Of a stretch of 64,000 bases of DNA, positions 49,553 to 58,615 are shown piece after piece; within the stretch, counting starts at the first letter, position 1, and every line of letters starts with the position of its first letter. Location of the stretch: the NCBI GenBank assembly GCA_024235855.1, contig JACKLN010000009.1, positions 112,347-176,346 of the forward strand, read 5' to 3'. The notes below the pieces were generated by a model. The model did no database searches and was not told the origin of the DNA. It saw only the letters and a list, made by a program, of their open reading frames with translations. Both the position numbers and the translations under genes were made by a program. The DNA comes from Burkholderiaceae bacterium. Lineage in GTDB: Bacteria > Pseudomonadota > Gammaproteobacteria > Burkholderiales > Burkholderiaceae_C.

Positions 49553-50212
49553 ATGAAAGCCCCCCTGCTTCTGCTGCTCGCCAGCCTGGGCCTGCACGCG
49601 GCCGCCGCCGACCTGCAGGTGCAGGTGCGCAATGCCGCCGGCAAACCCGCGCCCGACGTCGTGGTGATGCTGATGCCATCGGCACAGGGCGCGGCGCCCA
49701 CCACCTCGGCCGTGGACATCGTGCAGAAGGACAACCGCTTCGAGCCCTACGTCACCGTGGTGCCGGTGGGCACGGCGGTGCGCTTCGTCAACCGCGACCG
49801 CTACGACCACCACGTGCGCTCGCTCGGCAGCGGGCCGATGGGCGCAGTGCCGCCGGCCAAGTCTTTCGAACTGCGGCTGGGCCCGGTGCAGTCGGGTGCA
49901 CGCGCGATCGACAGCGTGGTCTTCGACACGCCGGGCAGCGTGACGCTGGGCTGCCACATCCACGGCTCGATGCGCGGCCACCTGTTCGTGGCGACCACGC
50001 CCTGGGTCGCGGTCACCGACGAGCAGGGGCGGGCCCGCTTCGCGGGGCTGCCGGACGGCAACGCCGAGATGCGCCTGTGGCACCCGGACCAGTTCACCGG
50101 TCAGACCACGCAGACGCTCAACCTATCGGGCCAGGCCCAGGCCAGCGCGCAGCTGAGCTTCAACCCGTCGCGCCGGCCAGCGCCCCGACCCAAGGGCGAG
50201 TACGAGTTCTGA
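49553..50212 (+). CDS. Cupredoxin-like secreted copper-binding protein
   Basis: 219 residues. The signal peptide MKAPLLLLLASLGLHAAAAD is followed by a beta-sandwich domain with possible type 1 copper ligands: His in NRDRYDHHVRS and Cys, His, Met in TLGCHIHGSMRGHLFVATT. A second part, from AVTDEQGRARFAGLPDGN, resembles carboxypeptidase-like regulatory domains. Annotated relatives are called methylamine-utilisation-like proteins. Start 49553 is chosen because the signal peptide begins there; ATG at 49541, overlapping the dinB stop by ATGA, is also possible and would couple translation to dinB. Confidence 0.75.
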   Translation: MKAPLLLLLASLGLHAAAADLQVQVRNAAGKPAPDVVVMLMPSAQGAAPTTSAVDIVQKDNRFEPYVTVVPVGTAVRFVNRDRYDHHVRSLGSGPMGAVPPAKSFELRLGPVQSGARAIDSVVFDTPGSVTLGCHIHGSMRGHLFVATTPWVAVTDEQGRARFAGLPDGNAEMRLWHPDQFTGQTTQTLNLSGQAQASAQLSFNPSRRPAPRPKGEYEF

Positions 50213-50231
50213 GTCAGGGGCAGCGCCGGGC

Positions 50232-50624
50232 TCAGCGGCTGGGCAGGCGCGCCATCCACACCGCCACGGCGGTGCACACCAGGGCCGGCGCCCAGCGCCA
50301 GGGGTCCGGCAGCGTCCAGGCCGCCCAGGCCGAACCCCCGGCCATCATCACCCAGGCCAGCAGCTTGGCCCGCCACGGGATCACCCGCCGCGCCCGCCAG
50401 GCGCGCAGCATCGGACCGAAGCGCGGGTGGTTCAGCAGCCAGCGCTCCCAGCGTTCGCTGCCGCGCGCAAAGCAGAAGGCGGCCAGGATCACGAAGGGCG
50501 TCGTCGGCAGCAGCGGCAGCACGATGCCCACGATGCCGGTGGCCAGCGCCAGCGCGCCCGCCGCCAGCCAGAGGCCCCGTTGCCAGACTGGGCGGGCGCG
50601 GGGGCGAGGCGGCACGGGCGACAT
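50232..50624 (-). CDS. YbaN family (DUF454) inner-membrane protein
   Basis: 130 residues with three to four hydrophobic segments: LWLAAGALALATGIVGIVLP, then TPFVILAAFCFARGS. The family signature LPTTPFVILAAFCFARGSER and PRFGPMLRAWRARRVIPWRA are clear. Function unknown. It lies between, and is convergent with, the copper-binding gene. Confidence 0.9.
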   Translation of the reverse strand: MSPVPPRPRARPVWQRGLWLAAGALALATGIVGIVLPLLPTTPFVILAAFCFARGSERWERWLLNHPRFGPMLRAWRARRVIPWRAKLLAWVMMAGGSAWAAWTLPDPWRWAPALVCTAVAVWMARLPSR

Positions 50625-50730
50625 CAGGGCATCCTACCTGTCGTGCATCGTCAGGGAATCCACGCCCAGTGCACTGAACGACGCTGCGGCATGATGACGT
50701 TTCGTCCATAAATCCACCGGAGACCCTGCC

Positions 50731-51753
50731 ATGAACAGCGTTCGCCTCCTCGCTGCCGCCGCTGCAGCTGCCCTGTGCCTGGCCGGTGCGGCCAAGGCCC
50801 AGGACAAGCCCACGGAACTGAAGCTGGCGCACTGGGTGCCGGCCAACCACCTGCTGGCGCAGACCGGCTTCATCCCCTGGGGCAAGTCGATCGAACAGGC
50901 CTCGGGTGGCAGCATCAAGGTGGCCATCTTTCCGGCCCAGCAGTTGGGCAAGGCACCCGACCACTACGACATGGCGCGCGACGGCATCGCGCAGGTCACC
51001 TTCGTGAACCCGGGCTACCAGGCTGGCCGCTTCCCGATCATCGCGGCCGGTGAGCTGCCGTTCCTGGTCGACAAACCGGGGCCGGCCTCCAAGGCGCTGG
51101 ACGCCTGGTACCGCCAGCATGCCGAGCGCGAGATGAAGGACGTCAAGGTCTGCCTGACGCACCTGCACGTCGGCACCTTCCACGCGAAGGACAAGGCCAT
51201 CACCGACCCGTCGCAGATCAAGGGCATGAAGATCCGCCCGGCCAACGGCACGGTGGGCCAGATGGTCAACGTGTTGGGCGGCACCAGCGTGCAGGTGTCG
51301 GCGCCCGAAGCGCGCGACGCGCTGTCCAAGGGCGTGGCCGACGCCATCACCTTCCCCTGGAACTCGATCTCCAGCTTCGGCATCGACAAGGTGACCAAGT
51401 TCCACACCGACATGCGCCTGTACGCCGCGGTCTTCGTGTGGGCGATGAACAAGGACTGGTACAACGGCCTGTCTGCCAACCAGAAGAAGGTGATGGACGA
51501 CCACTGCAACAACGAGTGGGCCGCCAAGGTCGGTGCCGCCTGGGGCGACGCCGAGGACGCCGGCCGCGAGAAGCTGGTCGCGGCTGGCCACACCATCGTG
51601 CCGATGACGTCGGCACAGATCGAGACCTGGCGCCAGGCCGTGGCCCCGGTGTATGACCGCTGGGTCGACACCGCAGCCAAGACCGGCATCGACGCCAGGA
51701 AGGCCCTGGCCGACCTGCGCGCCGAACTGCAGAAGACCGGCGGCGCCTACTGA
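50731..51753 (+). CDS. dctP: TRAP transporter substrate-binding protein, DctP type
   Basis: 340 residues. Signal peptide to AAKAQ, then KLAHWVPANHLLAQTGFIPW, FVNPGYQAGRFPIIAAGELP and KGMKIRPANGTVGQMV, the expected TRAP binding-protein order, with the conserved Arg in KIRPAN that binds the substrate carboxylate. So the ligand is probably a carboxylic acid, but the sequence does not show which one. It is followed by the small and large permease genes. Confidence 0.9.
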   Translation: MNSVRLLAAAAAAALCLAGAAKAQDKPTELKLAHWVPANHLLAQTGFIPWGKSIEQASGGSIKVAIFPAQQLGKAPDHYDMARDGIAQVTFVNPGYQAGRFPIIAAGELPFLVDKPGPASKALDAWYRQHAEREMKDVKVCLTHLHVGTFHAKDKAITDPSQIKGMKIRPANGTVGQMVNVLGGTSVQVSAPEARDALSKGVADAITFPWNSISSFGIDKVTKFHTDMRLYAAVFVWAMNKDWYNGLSANQKKVMDDHCNNEWAAKVGAAWGDAEDAGREKLVAAGHTIVPMTSAQIETWRQAVAPVYDRWVDTAAKTGIDARKALADLRAELQKTGGAY

Positions 51754-51772
51754 CGGACGGCTCGCCGAACCG

Positions 51773-52258
51773 ATGAAGCGTCTGGTGGCCGCCACCGAAA
51801 CGGTGGCGGCGGTCTTCCTGCTGCTGATCGCGCTGCTGACCGCGGCCAACGTGACGCTGCGCGACCTGTTCGCCTGGCAGATCCCGGACTGGTTCGACGG
51901 TACCAAGCTGCTGATGGGCATCGCGCTGTTCTGGGGCATCGCGGTGGCCACCTACCATGGTGGCCACATCGCGGTGGATATCGTGTGGGAGCACCTGCAG
52001 CGCCGTGGCCGGCGGGTCCTTGACGTGATCGCCGGCCTCATCACGCTGGCCTTCCTGGTTCCGATGGCATGGATGGTGTTCACCAAGGTGCTGGGCAGCG
52101 GCACGCAGGCGACCACCGACCTGCGCATCCCGCTGATGTGGTTCACCACCATCGCCGCCTGCGGTAGCGTGGCCGGTGCCGTGCTGGCGCTAGCGAGGCT
52201 GTGGTCCCTGGCCCGCGGCGACGACGACACCGACGAGGACACGCCGCTTGGACCGTGA
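51773..52258 (+). CDS. dctQ: TRAP transporter small permease, DctQ type
   Basis: 161 residues with four transmembrane helices (VAAVFLLLIALLTAANVTLR, GIALFWGIAVATYHGGHIAV, VIAGLITLAFLVPMAWMVF and IAACGSVAGAVLALARLWS). ATG 51773 begins MKRLVAATETV. Its stop overlaps the start of the large permease by 11 bases. Confidence 0.88.
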   Translation: MKRLVAATETVAAVFLLLIALLTAANVTLRDLFAWQIPDWFDGTKLLMGIALFWGIAVATYHGGHIAVDIVWEHLQRRGRRVLDVIAGLITLAFLVPMAWMVFTKVLGSGTQATTDLRIPLMWFTTIAACGSVAGAVLALARLWSLARGDDDTDEDTPLGP

Positions 52259-53553
52259 CCTCGTCGCGTTGCTCGGCTTCGTCGGCATGTTCGCGCTGAT
52301 GGCGCTGCGCGTGCCCATCGGCGTGGCGATGGGCATCGTCGGCGTGCTCGGCTTCGGCGTGCTCTCGGGCATGGGCCCGGCGCTGAACCTGATGGGCAAC
52401 GTGCCGCTGTCGGTGCTGACGGACTACAACCTGCTCGTGATCCCGATGTTCATCCTGATGGGCGCCTTCGCGTCGCACTCGGGCATGAGCCGGGAACTCT
52501 TCGATGCCGGGCGCGCCTGGTTCGGCCACCGCCGCGGCGGCCTCGCCTACGCCAGCATCGCGGCCTGCGGGGGTTTCGCGGCCATCAACGGCTCGTCGGT
52601 GGCCACCGCGGCCACGATGAGCCAGGTGGCCCTGCCCGAGATGCGCCGGGCCGGCTACGAGCCCGGCTTCAGCGCCGGGCTCATCGCCGCCGGCGGCACG
52701 CTGGGCATCATGATCCCGCCGTCGACCATCCTGGTGCTCTACGGCATCATGACCGAGGTCGACATCGCGCAGCTGTTCGCCGCCGGGCTGGTGCCCGGGG
52801 TGCTGGGCGTGCTGTTCTACGTGGTGCTGGTGCAGTGGATCGCCATCCGCCGCCCCGAGACGCCTGCCGCTGGGCGAGCCGCACACCTGGGGCGAGCGCC
52901 TGGCCACGCTGAAGAACCTGTGGGCCGTGCTGCTGCTGTTCCTGTTCGTGCTCGGCGGCATCTACGGCGGCCTGTTCACGGTGCAGGAGGCCTCCGGCGT
53001 CGGCGCCACCGGCACGCTGCTGATCGGCATGGCGCGCGGGCGGCTGCGCTGGCCGCAGATCCGCGCGTCGCTGGTCGACGCGCTGCGCGTGTCGTCGGGG
53101 ATCATGATGATCGTCGTCGGCGCCTTTCTCTTCGGCTACTTCCTCACCATCACGCAGTTCACGCAGAACGCGGTGGACTGGCTGGTCAACCTGCCGGTGG
53201 GCGCCTACGGCGTGCTGGCCATCGTGATGGTCGGCTACTTCATCCTCGGCGCGGTGATGGACGAGCTGGCGATGATCCTGCTGACGGTGCCCATCGTCTT
53301 CCCGGCGATGACGCAACTGGGCTTCGACCCCGTGTGGTTCGGCGTCATCGTGGTCATGGCCGTCACCTTCGGCATGATCTGCCCGCCGGTGGGCATGAAC
53401 GTGTTCGTCATCAACTCGATCGCGCGCGACATCCCGCTCACGCGCATCTACGCCGGCACGATGCCCTTCATCGCGGTGGACCTGGTGCGGCTGGTGGTGC
53501 TGTGTGCCTTTCCGGGCATCGCCCTGTGGTTGCCGCAGGTGCTCGGCCTGTAG
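52248..53553 (+). CDS. dctM: TRAP transporter large permease, DctM type, with a single-base frameshift
   Basis: Twelve or so transmembrane helices: ALLGFVGMFALMALRVPIGV, LLVIPMFILMGAFASHSGMS and, after the break, FLFVLGGIYGGLFTVQEASG and FGMICPPVGMNVFVINSIAR. The frame breaks at 52863-52864, where one extra C turns RRPETLPLGEPHTWGERLAT into another frame; removal gives about 434 residues, the normal size. TTG 52248 is the likely start, overlapping dctQ. As in the other three genes, I think this is a sequencing indel rather than a real mutation. Confidence 0.85.
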
Positions 53554-53610
53554 CGCCGGCTTGATCCGGCGCAAGCCGGTGGCGTGGCGCTGCGGCGACC
53601 ATCGGCGGCC

Positions 53611-54090
53611 ATGACGACCCTGACCTGGACCGACGACCTGGCCCTGGGCCAGCCGCGCATGGATGCCACGCACGTGGAGTTCGTGGACCTGCTGGCCGCG
53701 CTGGAAGCCACGCTGCAGACCCCGGAGGCCGTGGCTCCCGCGCTGGCCGCGCTGGTCGAGCACACCGACGCCCACTTCGCGCAGGAAGACCGCTGGATGA
53801 CGGCGCTGGGCTTCGCGCCGCAGAACTGCCACGCCTTCCAGCACCAGGCGGTGCTGAACGTGATGCGCGAGGTGCAGCGCCTGCACGCCGCGGAAGGCGA
53901 CGTGGCCCTGGTGCACCGCATGGCAGGCGAACTGGCCGTGTGGTTCCCGCAGCACGCGCAGATGATGGACGCAGCGCTGGCCGAGACCATGGCGCTGCGC
54001 GGCTACGACCCAGAGACCGGTGCGATGACGAACCCGCCAGCGCCGGAAGCCGAAGCCATCACCGGCTGCGGCAGCAGCAGCTGCAGCTGA
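53611..54090 (+). CDS. Hemerythrin domain protein
   Basis: 159 residues. Iron ligands are in the expected order: ATHVEFVDLL (His, Glu-rich), HTDAHFAQEDRWM (two His, one Glu), NCHAFQHQAV (His) and VWFPQHAQMMDAAL (His, Asp). Bacteriohemerythrin-like proteins bind O2 at a di-iron centre. The C-terminal TGCGSSSCS is outside the domain and has two cysteines, which may bind a metal or form a disulphide. It is 57 bases after dctM. Confidence 0.9.
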   Translation: MTTLTWTDDLALGQPRMDATHVEFVDLLAALEATLQTPEAVAPALAALVEHTDAHFAQEDRWMTALGFAPQNCHAFQHQAVLNVMREVQRLHAAEGDVALVHRMAGELAVWFPQHAQMMDAALAETMALRGYDPETGAMTNPPAPEAEAITGCGSSSCS

Positions 54091-54172
54091 TCCGCAGGCC
54101 ACCACGGCTTTCGTTTGCGGCGATGATCGGGCGGCCCGCCATGCAGCGGGCCGGACGAGGAGACATCACCGC

Positions 54173-55084
54173 ATGGACATCGGATTCATCGGCCTGGGCG
54201 TCATGGGTGCGCCCATGGCCACGCACCTGGCCAACGCCGGGCACCGGCTGACGCTGCTGGACGTCAATGCCGCCGCCGCGCGCGACCTCGCGGCCACGAT
54301 CGGCGGCACTGCCGTCACCACGCCGGCCGAGGTGGCCGCCGCCAGCGAAGTCGTGATCACGATGCTGCCCAATGGCGAGGTCGTGCAGCAGGTGGCGCTG
54401 GGCGAGCAGGGCCTGATCCACGGCCTGCGCGATGGCGCCATCCTGCTCGACACCTCGTCGGCCGAACCCTGGCTGACGCAGCAGACCGCCGCGGCCATCG
54501 CGGCCCGCGGCGCGACGATGGTCGACGCCCCGGTCTCCGGCGCCGCCTGGGGCGCGCAGGCGGCCGAGCTGGTGTTCATGGTCGGCGGCAGCGACGAAGA
54601 TGTCGCCCGCGTGCGGCCTTTGCTCGAGCGCATGGGCAAGGCCGTACACCACCTGGGCCGCCTGGGCGCGGGCCACGCGATGAAGTGCCTGAACAACTGC
54701 ATCACCGCGATGACCTTCACCGCGACCGCCGAGGCCCTGGTGACCGGCAAGCGCTACGGCCTGGACCCGGCGGTGATGGTGGACGTGCTCAACCAGTCCA
54801 CCGGCGGCTCGTGGATCACGCAGACACACTTCCACCAGCGCATCTTCAACCGCAGCTTCGACGACCCGTTCAAGCTGGAGCTGATGCGCAAGGACGTGGG
54901 CATCGCCGTGCAGCTGGCGCAGCAGACGGCCACGCCGATGCCGATGGCCGGCCTGGGCCAGCAGCTCTGGCGCATGGCCGACCACGCCGCCGGGCCGGGC
55001 GCCAGCGTCAGCGAGCTGGTGCGCTGGGTGGAGCAGCTCTCGGGCACCGAACTCACGCCGGGCCGCGGCGAGCCGCAGGCTTGA
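54173..55084 (+). CDS. Beta-hydroxyacid dehydrogenase (3-hydroxyisobutyrate / tartronate-semialdehyde reductase family)
   Basis: 303 residues. NAD(P) site MDIGFIGLGVMGAPMATHLA at the start, DAPVSGAAWGAQAAELVFMV for the substrate, and the catalytic Lys in GAGHAMKCLNNCITAMTFTA. Members reduce tartronate semialdehyde (GarR) or oxidise 3-hydroxyisobutyrate (MmsB); the sequence does not decide. It overlaps nothing but is only 5 bases before the next gene. Confidence 0.88.
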   Translation: MDIGFIGLGVMGAPMATHLANAGHRLTLLDVNAAAARDLAATIGGTAVTTPAEVAAASEVVITMLPNGEVVQQVALGEQGLIHGLRDGAILLDTSSAEPWLTQQTAAAIAARGATMVDAPVSGAAWGAQAAELVFMVGGSDEDVARVRPLLERMGKAVHHLGRLGAGHAMKCLNNCITAMTFTATAEALVTGKRYGLDPAVMVDVLNQSTGGSWITQTHFHQRIFNRSFDDPFKLELMRKDVGIAVQLAQQTATPMPMAGLGQQLWRMADHAAGPGASVSELVRWVEQLSGTELTPGRGEPQA

Positions 55085-55089
55085 GCGCG

Positions 55090-56451
55090 ATGGACCTGGA
55101 AGACGCCCTGGCGCGTTTCGTCGTCGGCCAGCCGCTGGATGAGGTGCCGCCCGAGGCCCGGCTGACCGCGCAGCGCGTGCTGCTGGCCGTGGCCGGCACC
55201 GGCGTGGCCGGCGCCGGCGAGGACGGCATCGCCGAACTGCGCGCCCTGCTGCTGGAACGCGGCGGCACGCCGCAGGCCACCACCCTGGTCTTCGGCGACC
55301 GCCTGCCGGCCGTGGCCGCCGCGCAGCTCAACGGCACGATGTGCCGCGCGCTGGACTTCTGTGATGCGATGGCGCCCGGCCCGCACTTCGGCGCGGCGCT
55401 GGTGCCGGCCTGCTTCGCCGCGGCGGAACTGCGCGGCGGCTGCAGCGGCGCCGAGTTCCTGGCCGCGCTGGTGGTCGGCTGCGAGGTCGGCGCGCGCTTC
55501 AACCTCACGGAGCGCCAGTACGACGGCTTCGACCCCACCGGCATCGCAGCCGTCTTTGCCGCCACCGCCGGCGCCGCGCGCGTGCTGGGCCTGGACGCGC
55601 CGCAGACGCGTCGTGCGCTGGGCCTGGCCTTCAACCGCTGCGGCGGCAGCTTCCAGAGCCACATCGACGGCACGCTGGGGGTGCGTCTGCTGCAGGGCCA
55701 CGTGGCCGCGACGGGTGTTGAGTGCGCGCAGATGGCGCAGCGCGGGCTGACCGGGCCGCTGAACTTCCTGACCGGCATCTACGGCTTCCCGCACCTCTAC
55801 GGCCGCGGCACACTGCCGCCGGCCGACGTGGTGTCGGGCCTCGGCACCGAATGGCGGCTGCAGCGCATGATGTTCAAGCCCTACCCCAGCTGCGGTGCCA
55901 CACAGGGGTTGACGCGGCTGGTGCTTGACCTGGTGCAGGAGACCGGCCTGCGGCCGGAGCAGGTGGCTACGGTCGAAGTGCGCCAGCCGCCGTACTCCCA
56001 CAAGCTGGTCGGCCACCCGTTCCGGCTCGGCGCCAACCCGCGCGTGGACGCGCAGTTCAGCGCCGCCTGGTGCGTGGCCAACGCGCTGGTGCGCCGCAGT
56101 TCGCGGCTGGAGCATTTCCGCCCAGAGCAGATTGCCGACCCCGCCGTGCTGGCGCTGGCCGCCTGCGTGCACACCGTCGGTGACCCGGCGATGGATGCCC
56201 GCGGGCACACGGCGGTGGACATCGTGGTCACCACCACCGACGGCGCCCGACTCGAGCGCGGGCTGGACATCGCGCCCGGGTTTCCGGGCCGGCCGCTGAG
56301 CGAGGCGCAGCACACGCAGCGTTTTGCCGACTGCATGGCCTACGCCCCCTTCCCGCTGCCAGCCGACCGCCTGCCGGTGCTGTCCGACGGCATCGGTCGC
56401 CTGGCCGACCTGCCGGACGCGCGCACGCTGCTGTCGGCGATGCTGCGCTGA
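55090..56451 (+). CDS. MmgE/PrpD family protein
   Basis: 453 residues. Signature segments: CRALDFCDAMAPGPHFGAAL, HIDGTLGVRLLQGHVAATGV, FKPYPSCGATQGLTRLVLDL and VGDPAMDARGHTAVDIVVTT. The family includes 2-methylcitrate dehydratase (PrpD) and other dehydratases or CoA-independent lyases acting on tricarboxylates or hydroxyacids. This one lacks adjacent prp genes, so a different hydroxyacid is likely. ATG 55090 lies 5 bases after the preceding stop. Confidence 0.85.
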   Translation: MDLEDALARFVVGQPLDEVPPEARLTAQRVLLAVAGTGVAGAGEDGIAELRALLLERGGTPQATTLVFGDRLPAVAAAQLNGTMCRALDFCDAMAPGPHFGAALVPACFAAAELRGGCSGAEFLAALVVGCEVGARFNLTERQYDGFDPTGIAAVFAATAGAARVLGLDAPQTRRALGLAFNRCGGSFQSHIDGTLGVRLLQGHVAATGVECAQMAQRGLTGPLNFLTGIYGFPHLYGRGTLPPADVVSGLGTEWRLQRMMFKPYPSCGATQGLTRLVLDLVQETGLRPEQVATVEVRQPPYSHKLVGHPFRLGANPRVDAQFSAAWCVANALVRRSSRLEHFRPEQIADPAVLALAACVHTVGDPAMDARGHTAVDIVVTTTDGARLERGLDIAPGFPGRPLSEAQHTQRFADCMAYAPFPLPADRLPVLSDGIGRLADLPDARTLLSAMLR

Positions 56452-56474
56452 GGCGGCGCCCTACACTGCCGGCC

Positions 56475-57386
56475 ATGCCCCCGGCCGACGACCTGCGCCT
56501 GCCCTCGCTCGACGCGCTGCGCGCCTTCGAGGCCGCTGCGCGCCTGGGCAGCTTCGAGCGCGCCGCCGACGAACTGGCGGTCACCGCCAGCGCCATCGGC
56601 AAGCGGGTGGCGGCGCTGGAATCGCTGATCGGCATCGAGCTGCTGCAGCGCGGCGGCAAGGCGCTGGCACTCACCGCCACCGGGCGCGACTACCTGGCGC
56701 AGGTGCGCCCGGCCCTGACGCTGCTGATGGCCGTGCCGCAGCACCGCCGCCCGGCCCAGCGCACGCGCAAGCTGCGCGTGAGCAGCCCGCCCACGTTCGC
56801 GCGCCAGGTGCTGGTGCCGGCCCTGGGCGAGTTCGGCCGCACGCACCCCGAGGTCGAGCTGGAGGTGGTGCTGTCCATTCCCTTCCTGGACCTGCGCCCC
56901 GGCGAGGCCGACATCGAGATCCAGCACGCCCCGCCCGGCCTGCCCGGCTGGACGGTGCTGATGCACGACGTGGTGCTGCCCGTGGCGTCGCCCGCGCTGG
57001 CCGAAGGCCGGCCGTGCCGCACGCCCGCCGACCTGGCGCACTGGCCGCTGCTGCGCACGCCGCTGGAGCCGTGGACGCCCTGGTTCCGCGCCGCGGGCCT
57101 GGACTGGCCGGAACCCGCCAGCGGCCCCATGCTGGTGGACCTGGGCCTGACGCTGGAGGCCGCCGTGGCCGGCCAGGGCGTGGCGCTGGCGCGGCCGTCG
57201 CTCGCCGGCGCCTGGCTGGCCAGCGGCACGCTGCGCCCGCTGTTCGCGCTGACGGCGGAGCCGGCGCAGCAGTACGGCCTGCGCCACGGCCCGGGCGACG
57301 ATGCGGCGGTCTTCGCGGGATGGCTGGGCGACCGCTGCGCGCGGCTGGCGCAGGAGGCACTGGAACTGATCTCCGGCCGCACCTGA
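56475..57386 (+). CDS. LysR family transcriptional regulator
   Basis: 303 residues. Winged helix-turn-helix at LDALRAFEAAARLGSFERAA to KRVAALESLIGIELLQRGGK. C-terminal inducer-binding domain from VSSPPTFARQVLVPALGEFG, most similar in style to the GcvA-like group. It may regulate the genes on either side; all of them run in the same direction, which is unlike the usual divergent LysR arrangement. Confidence 0.9.
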   Translation: MPPADDLRLPSLDALRAFEAAARLGSFERAADELAVTASAIGKRVAALESLIGIELLQRGGKALALTATGRDYLAQVRPALTLLMAVPQHRRPAQRTRKLRVSSPPTFARQVLVPALGEFGRTHPEVELEVVLSIPFLDLRPGEADIEIQHAPPGLPGWTVLMHDVVLPVASPALAEGRPCRTPADLAHWPLLRTPLEPWTPWFRAAGLDWPEPASGPMLVDLGLTLEAAVAGQGVALARPSLAGAWLASGTLRPLFALTAEPAQQYGLRHGPGDDAAVFAGWLGDRCARLAQEALELISGRT

Positions 57387-57447
57387 CGAAGTTTCCGGCC
57401 GGCGGGCCAGCGCGCCGCTAGCATCCGGGCCAAAGGAGACACACCCC

Positions 57448-58605
57448 ATGGCCGAAGTCATCACCAACATCGAAGACCTGCGCAAGCTGGCCCAGCGGCG
57501 CGTGCCGCGCATGTTCTACGACTACGCCGACAGCGGCAGCTGGACCGAGGGCACCTACCGCGCCAACGAGAGCGACTTCCAGAAGATCAAGCTGCGCCAG
57601 CGCGTGGCGGTGAACATGGAAGGCCGCAGCACGGCGACGAAGATGGTGGGCGTGGACGTGGCGATGCCGGTGGCCATCGCGCCCACGGGCCTGACCGGCA
57701 TGCAGCACGCCGACGGCGAGATCCTGGCGGCCAAGGCGGCGGAGGCCTTCGGCATCCCGTTCACGCTGAGCACGATGAGCATCTGCTCGATCGAGGACAT
57801 CCGCGCGAACACGAGCAAGCCCTTCTGGTTCCAGCTCTACGTGATGCGCGACCGCGACTTCATCGAGCGCCTGATCGACCGCGCCAAGGCCGCCGGCTGC
57901 GGCGCCCTGGTGCTGACGCTGGACCTGCAGATCATCGGCCAGCGCCACAAGGACCTGAAGAACGGCCTGTCGGCGCCGCCGAAGCTCACGCTGGCCAACA
58001 TCCTGAACATGATGACCAAGCCGCGCTGGGGCCTGGGCATGCTGGGCACGTCGCGCCGGCAGTTCGGCAACATCGTCGGCCACGTCAAGGGCGTCAGCGA
58101 CATGTCCAACCTCTCCGCCTGGACGGCCCAGCAGTTCGACCCGCGCCTGAACTGGGGCGACGTGGAGTGGATCAAGAAGCGCTGGGGCGGCAAGCTGATT
58201 CTCAAGGGCATCCAGGACGTCGAGGACGCGAAGCTGGCGGTGGCGTCGGGAGCTGACGCGCTGATCGTCAGCAACCACGGCGGCCGGCAGCTGGACGGCG
58301 CGCAGAGCAGCATCGAGGCACTGCCGGCCATCGTGGAAGCGGTCGGCTCGCAGATCGAGGTGCACATGGACGGCGGCATCCGCTCCGGCCAGGACGTGCT
58401 CAAGGCCGTGGCGCTGGGCGCCAAGGGCACCTACATCGGCCGGGCCTTCCTCTACGGCCTGGGCGCGATGGGCCAGGAGGGCGTGAGCAAGGTGTTGGAG
58501 ATCATCCACAAGGAGCTGGACCTGACGATGGCCTTCTGCGGCCACACGAAGATCGGCACCGTGGACCGCAGCATCCTGCTGCCGGGCACGTTCCCGACGG
58601 CCTGA
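57448..58605 (+). CDS. lldD: FMN-dependent alpha-hydroxy-acid dehydrogenase (L-lactate dehydrogenase-like)
   Basis: 385 residues. FMN/active-site motifs: RVPRMFYDYADSGSWTEGTY, IAPTGLTGMQHADGEILAAK, LTLDLQIIGQRHKDLKNGLS, the signature SNHGGRQLDGAQSS with the catalytic His, and GGIRSGQDVLKAVALGAKGT. It oxidises an L-2-hydroxyacid and passes electrons to the respiratory chain. Lactate is the commonest substrate, but mandelate or glycolate dehydrogenases belong to the same family, so the symbol is tentative. Its start lies 61 bases after the LysR stop. Confidence 0.88.
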   Translation: MAEVITNIEDLRKLAQRRVPRMFYDYADSGSWTEGTYRANESDFQKIKLRQRVAVNMEGRSTATKMVGVDVAMPVAIAPTGLTGMQHADGEILAAKAAEAFGIPFTLSTMSICSIEDIRANTSKPFWFQLYVMRDRDFIERLIDRAKAAGCGALVLTLDLQIIGQRHKDLKNGLSAPPKLTLANILNMMTKPRWGLGMLGTSRRQFGNIVGHVKGVSDMSNLSAWTAQQFDPRLNWGDVEWIKKRWGGKLILKGIQDVEDAKLAVASGADALIVSNHGGRQLDGAQSSIEALPAIVEAVGSQIEVHMDGGIRSGQDVLKAVALGAKGTYIGRAFLYGLGAMGQEGVSKVLEIIHKELDLTMAFCGHTKIGTVDRSILLPGTFPTA

Positions 58606-58615
58606 CCCCTGGCGT

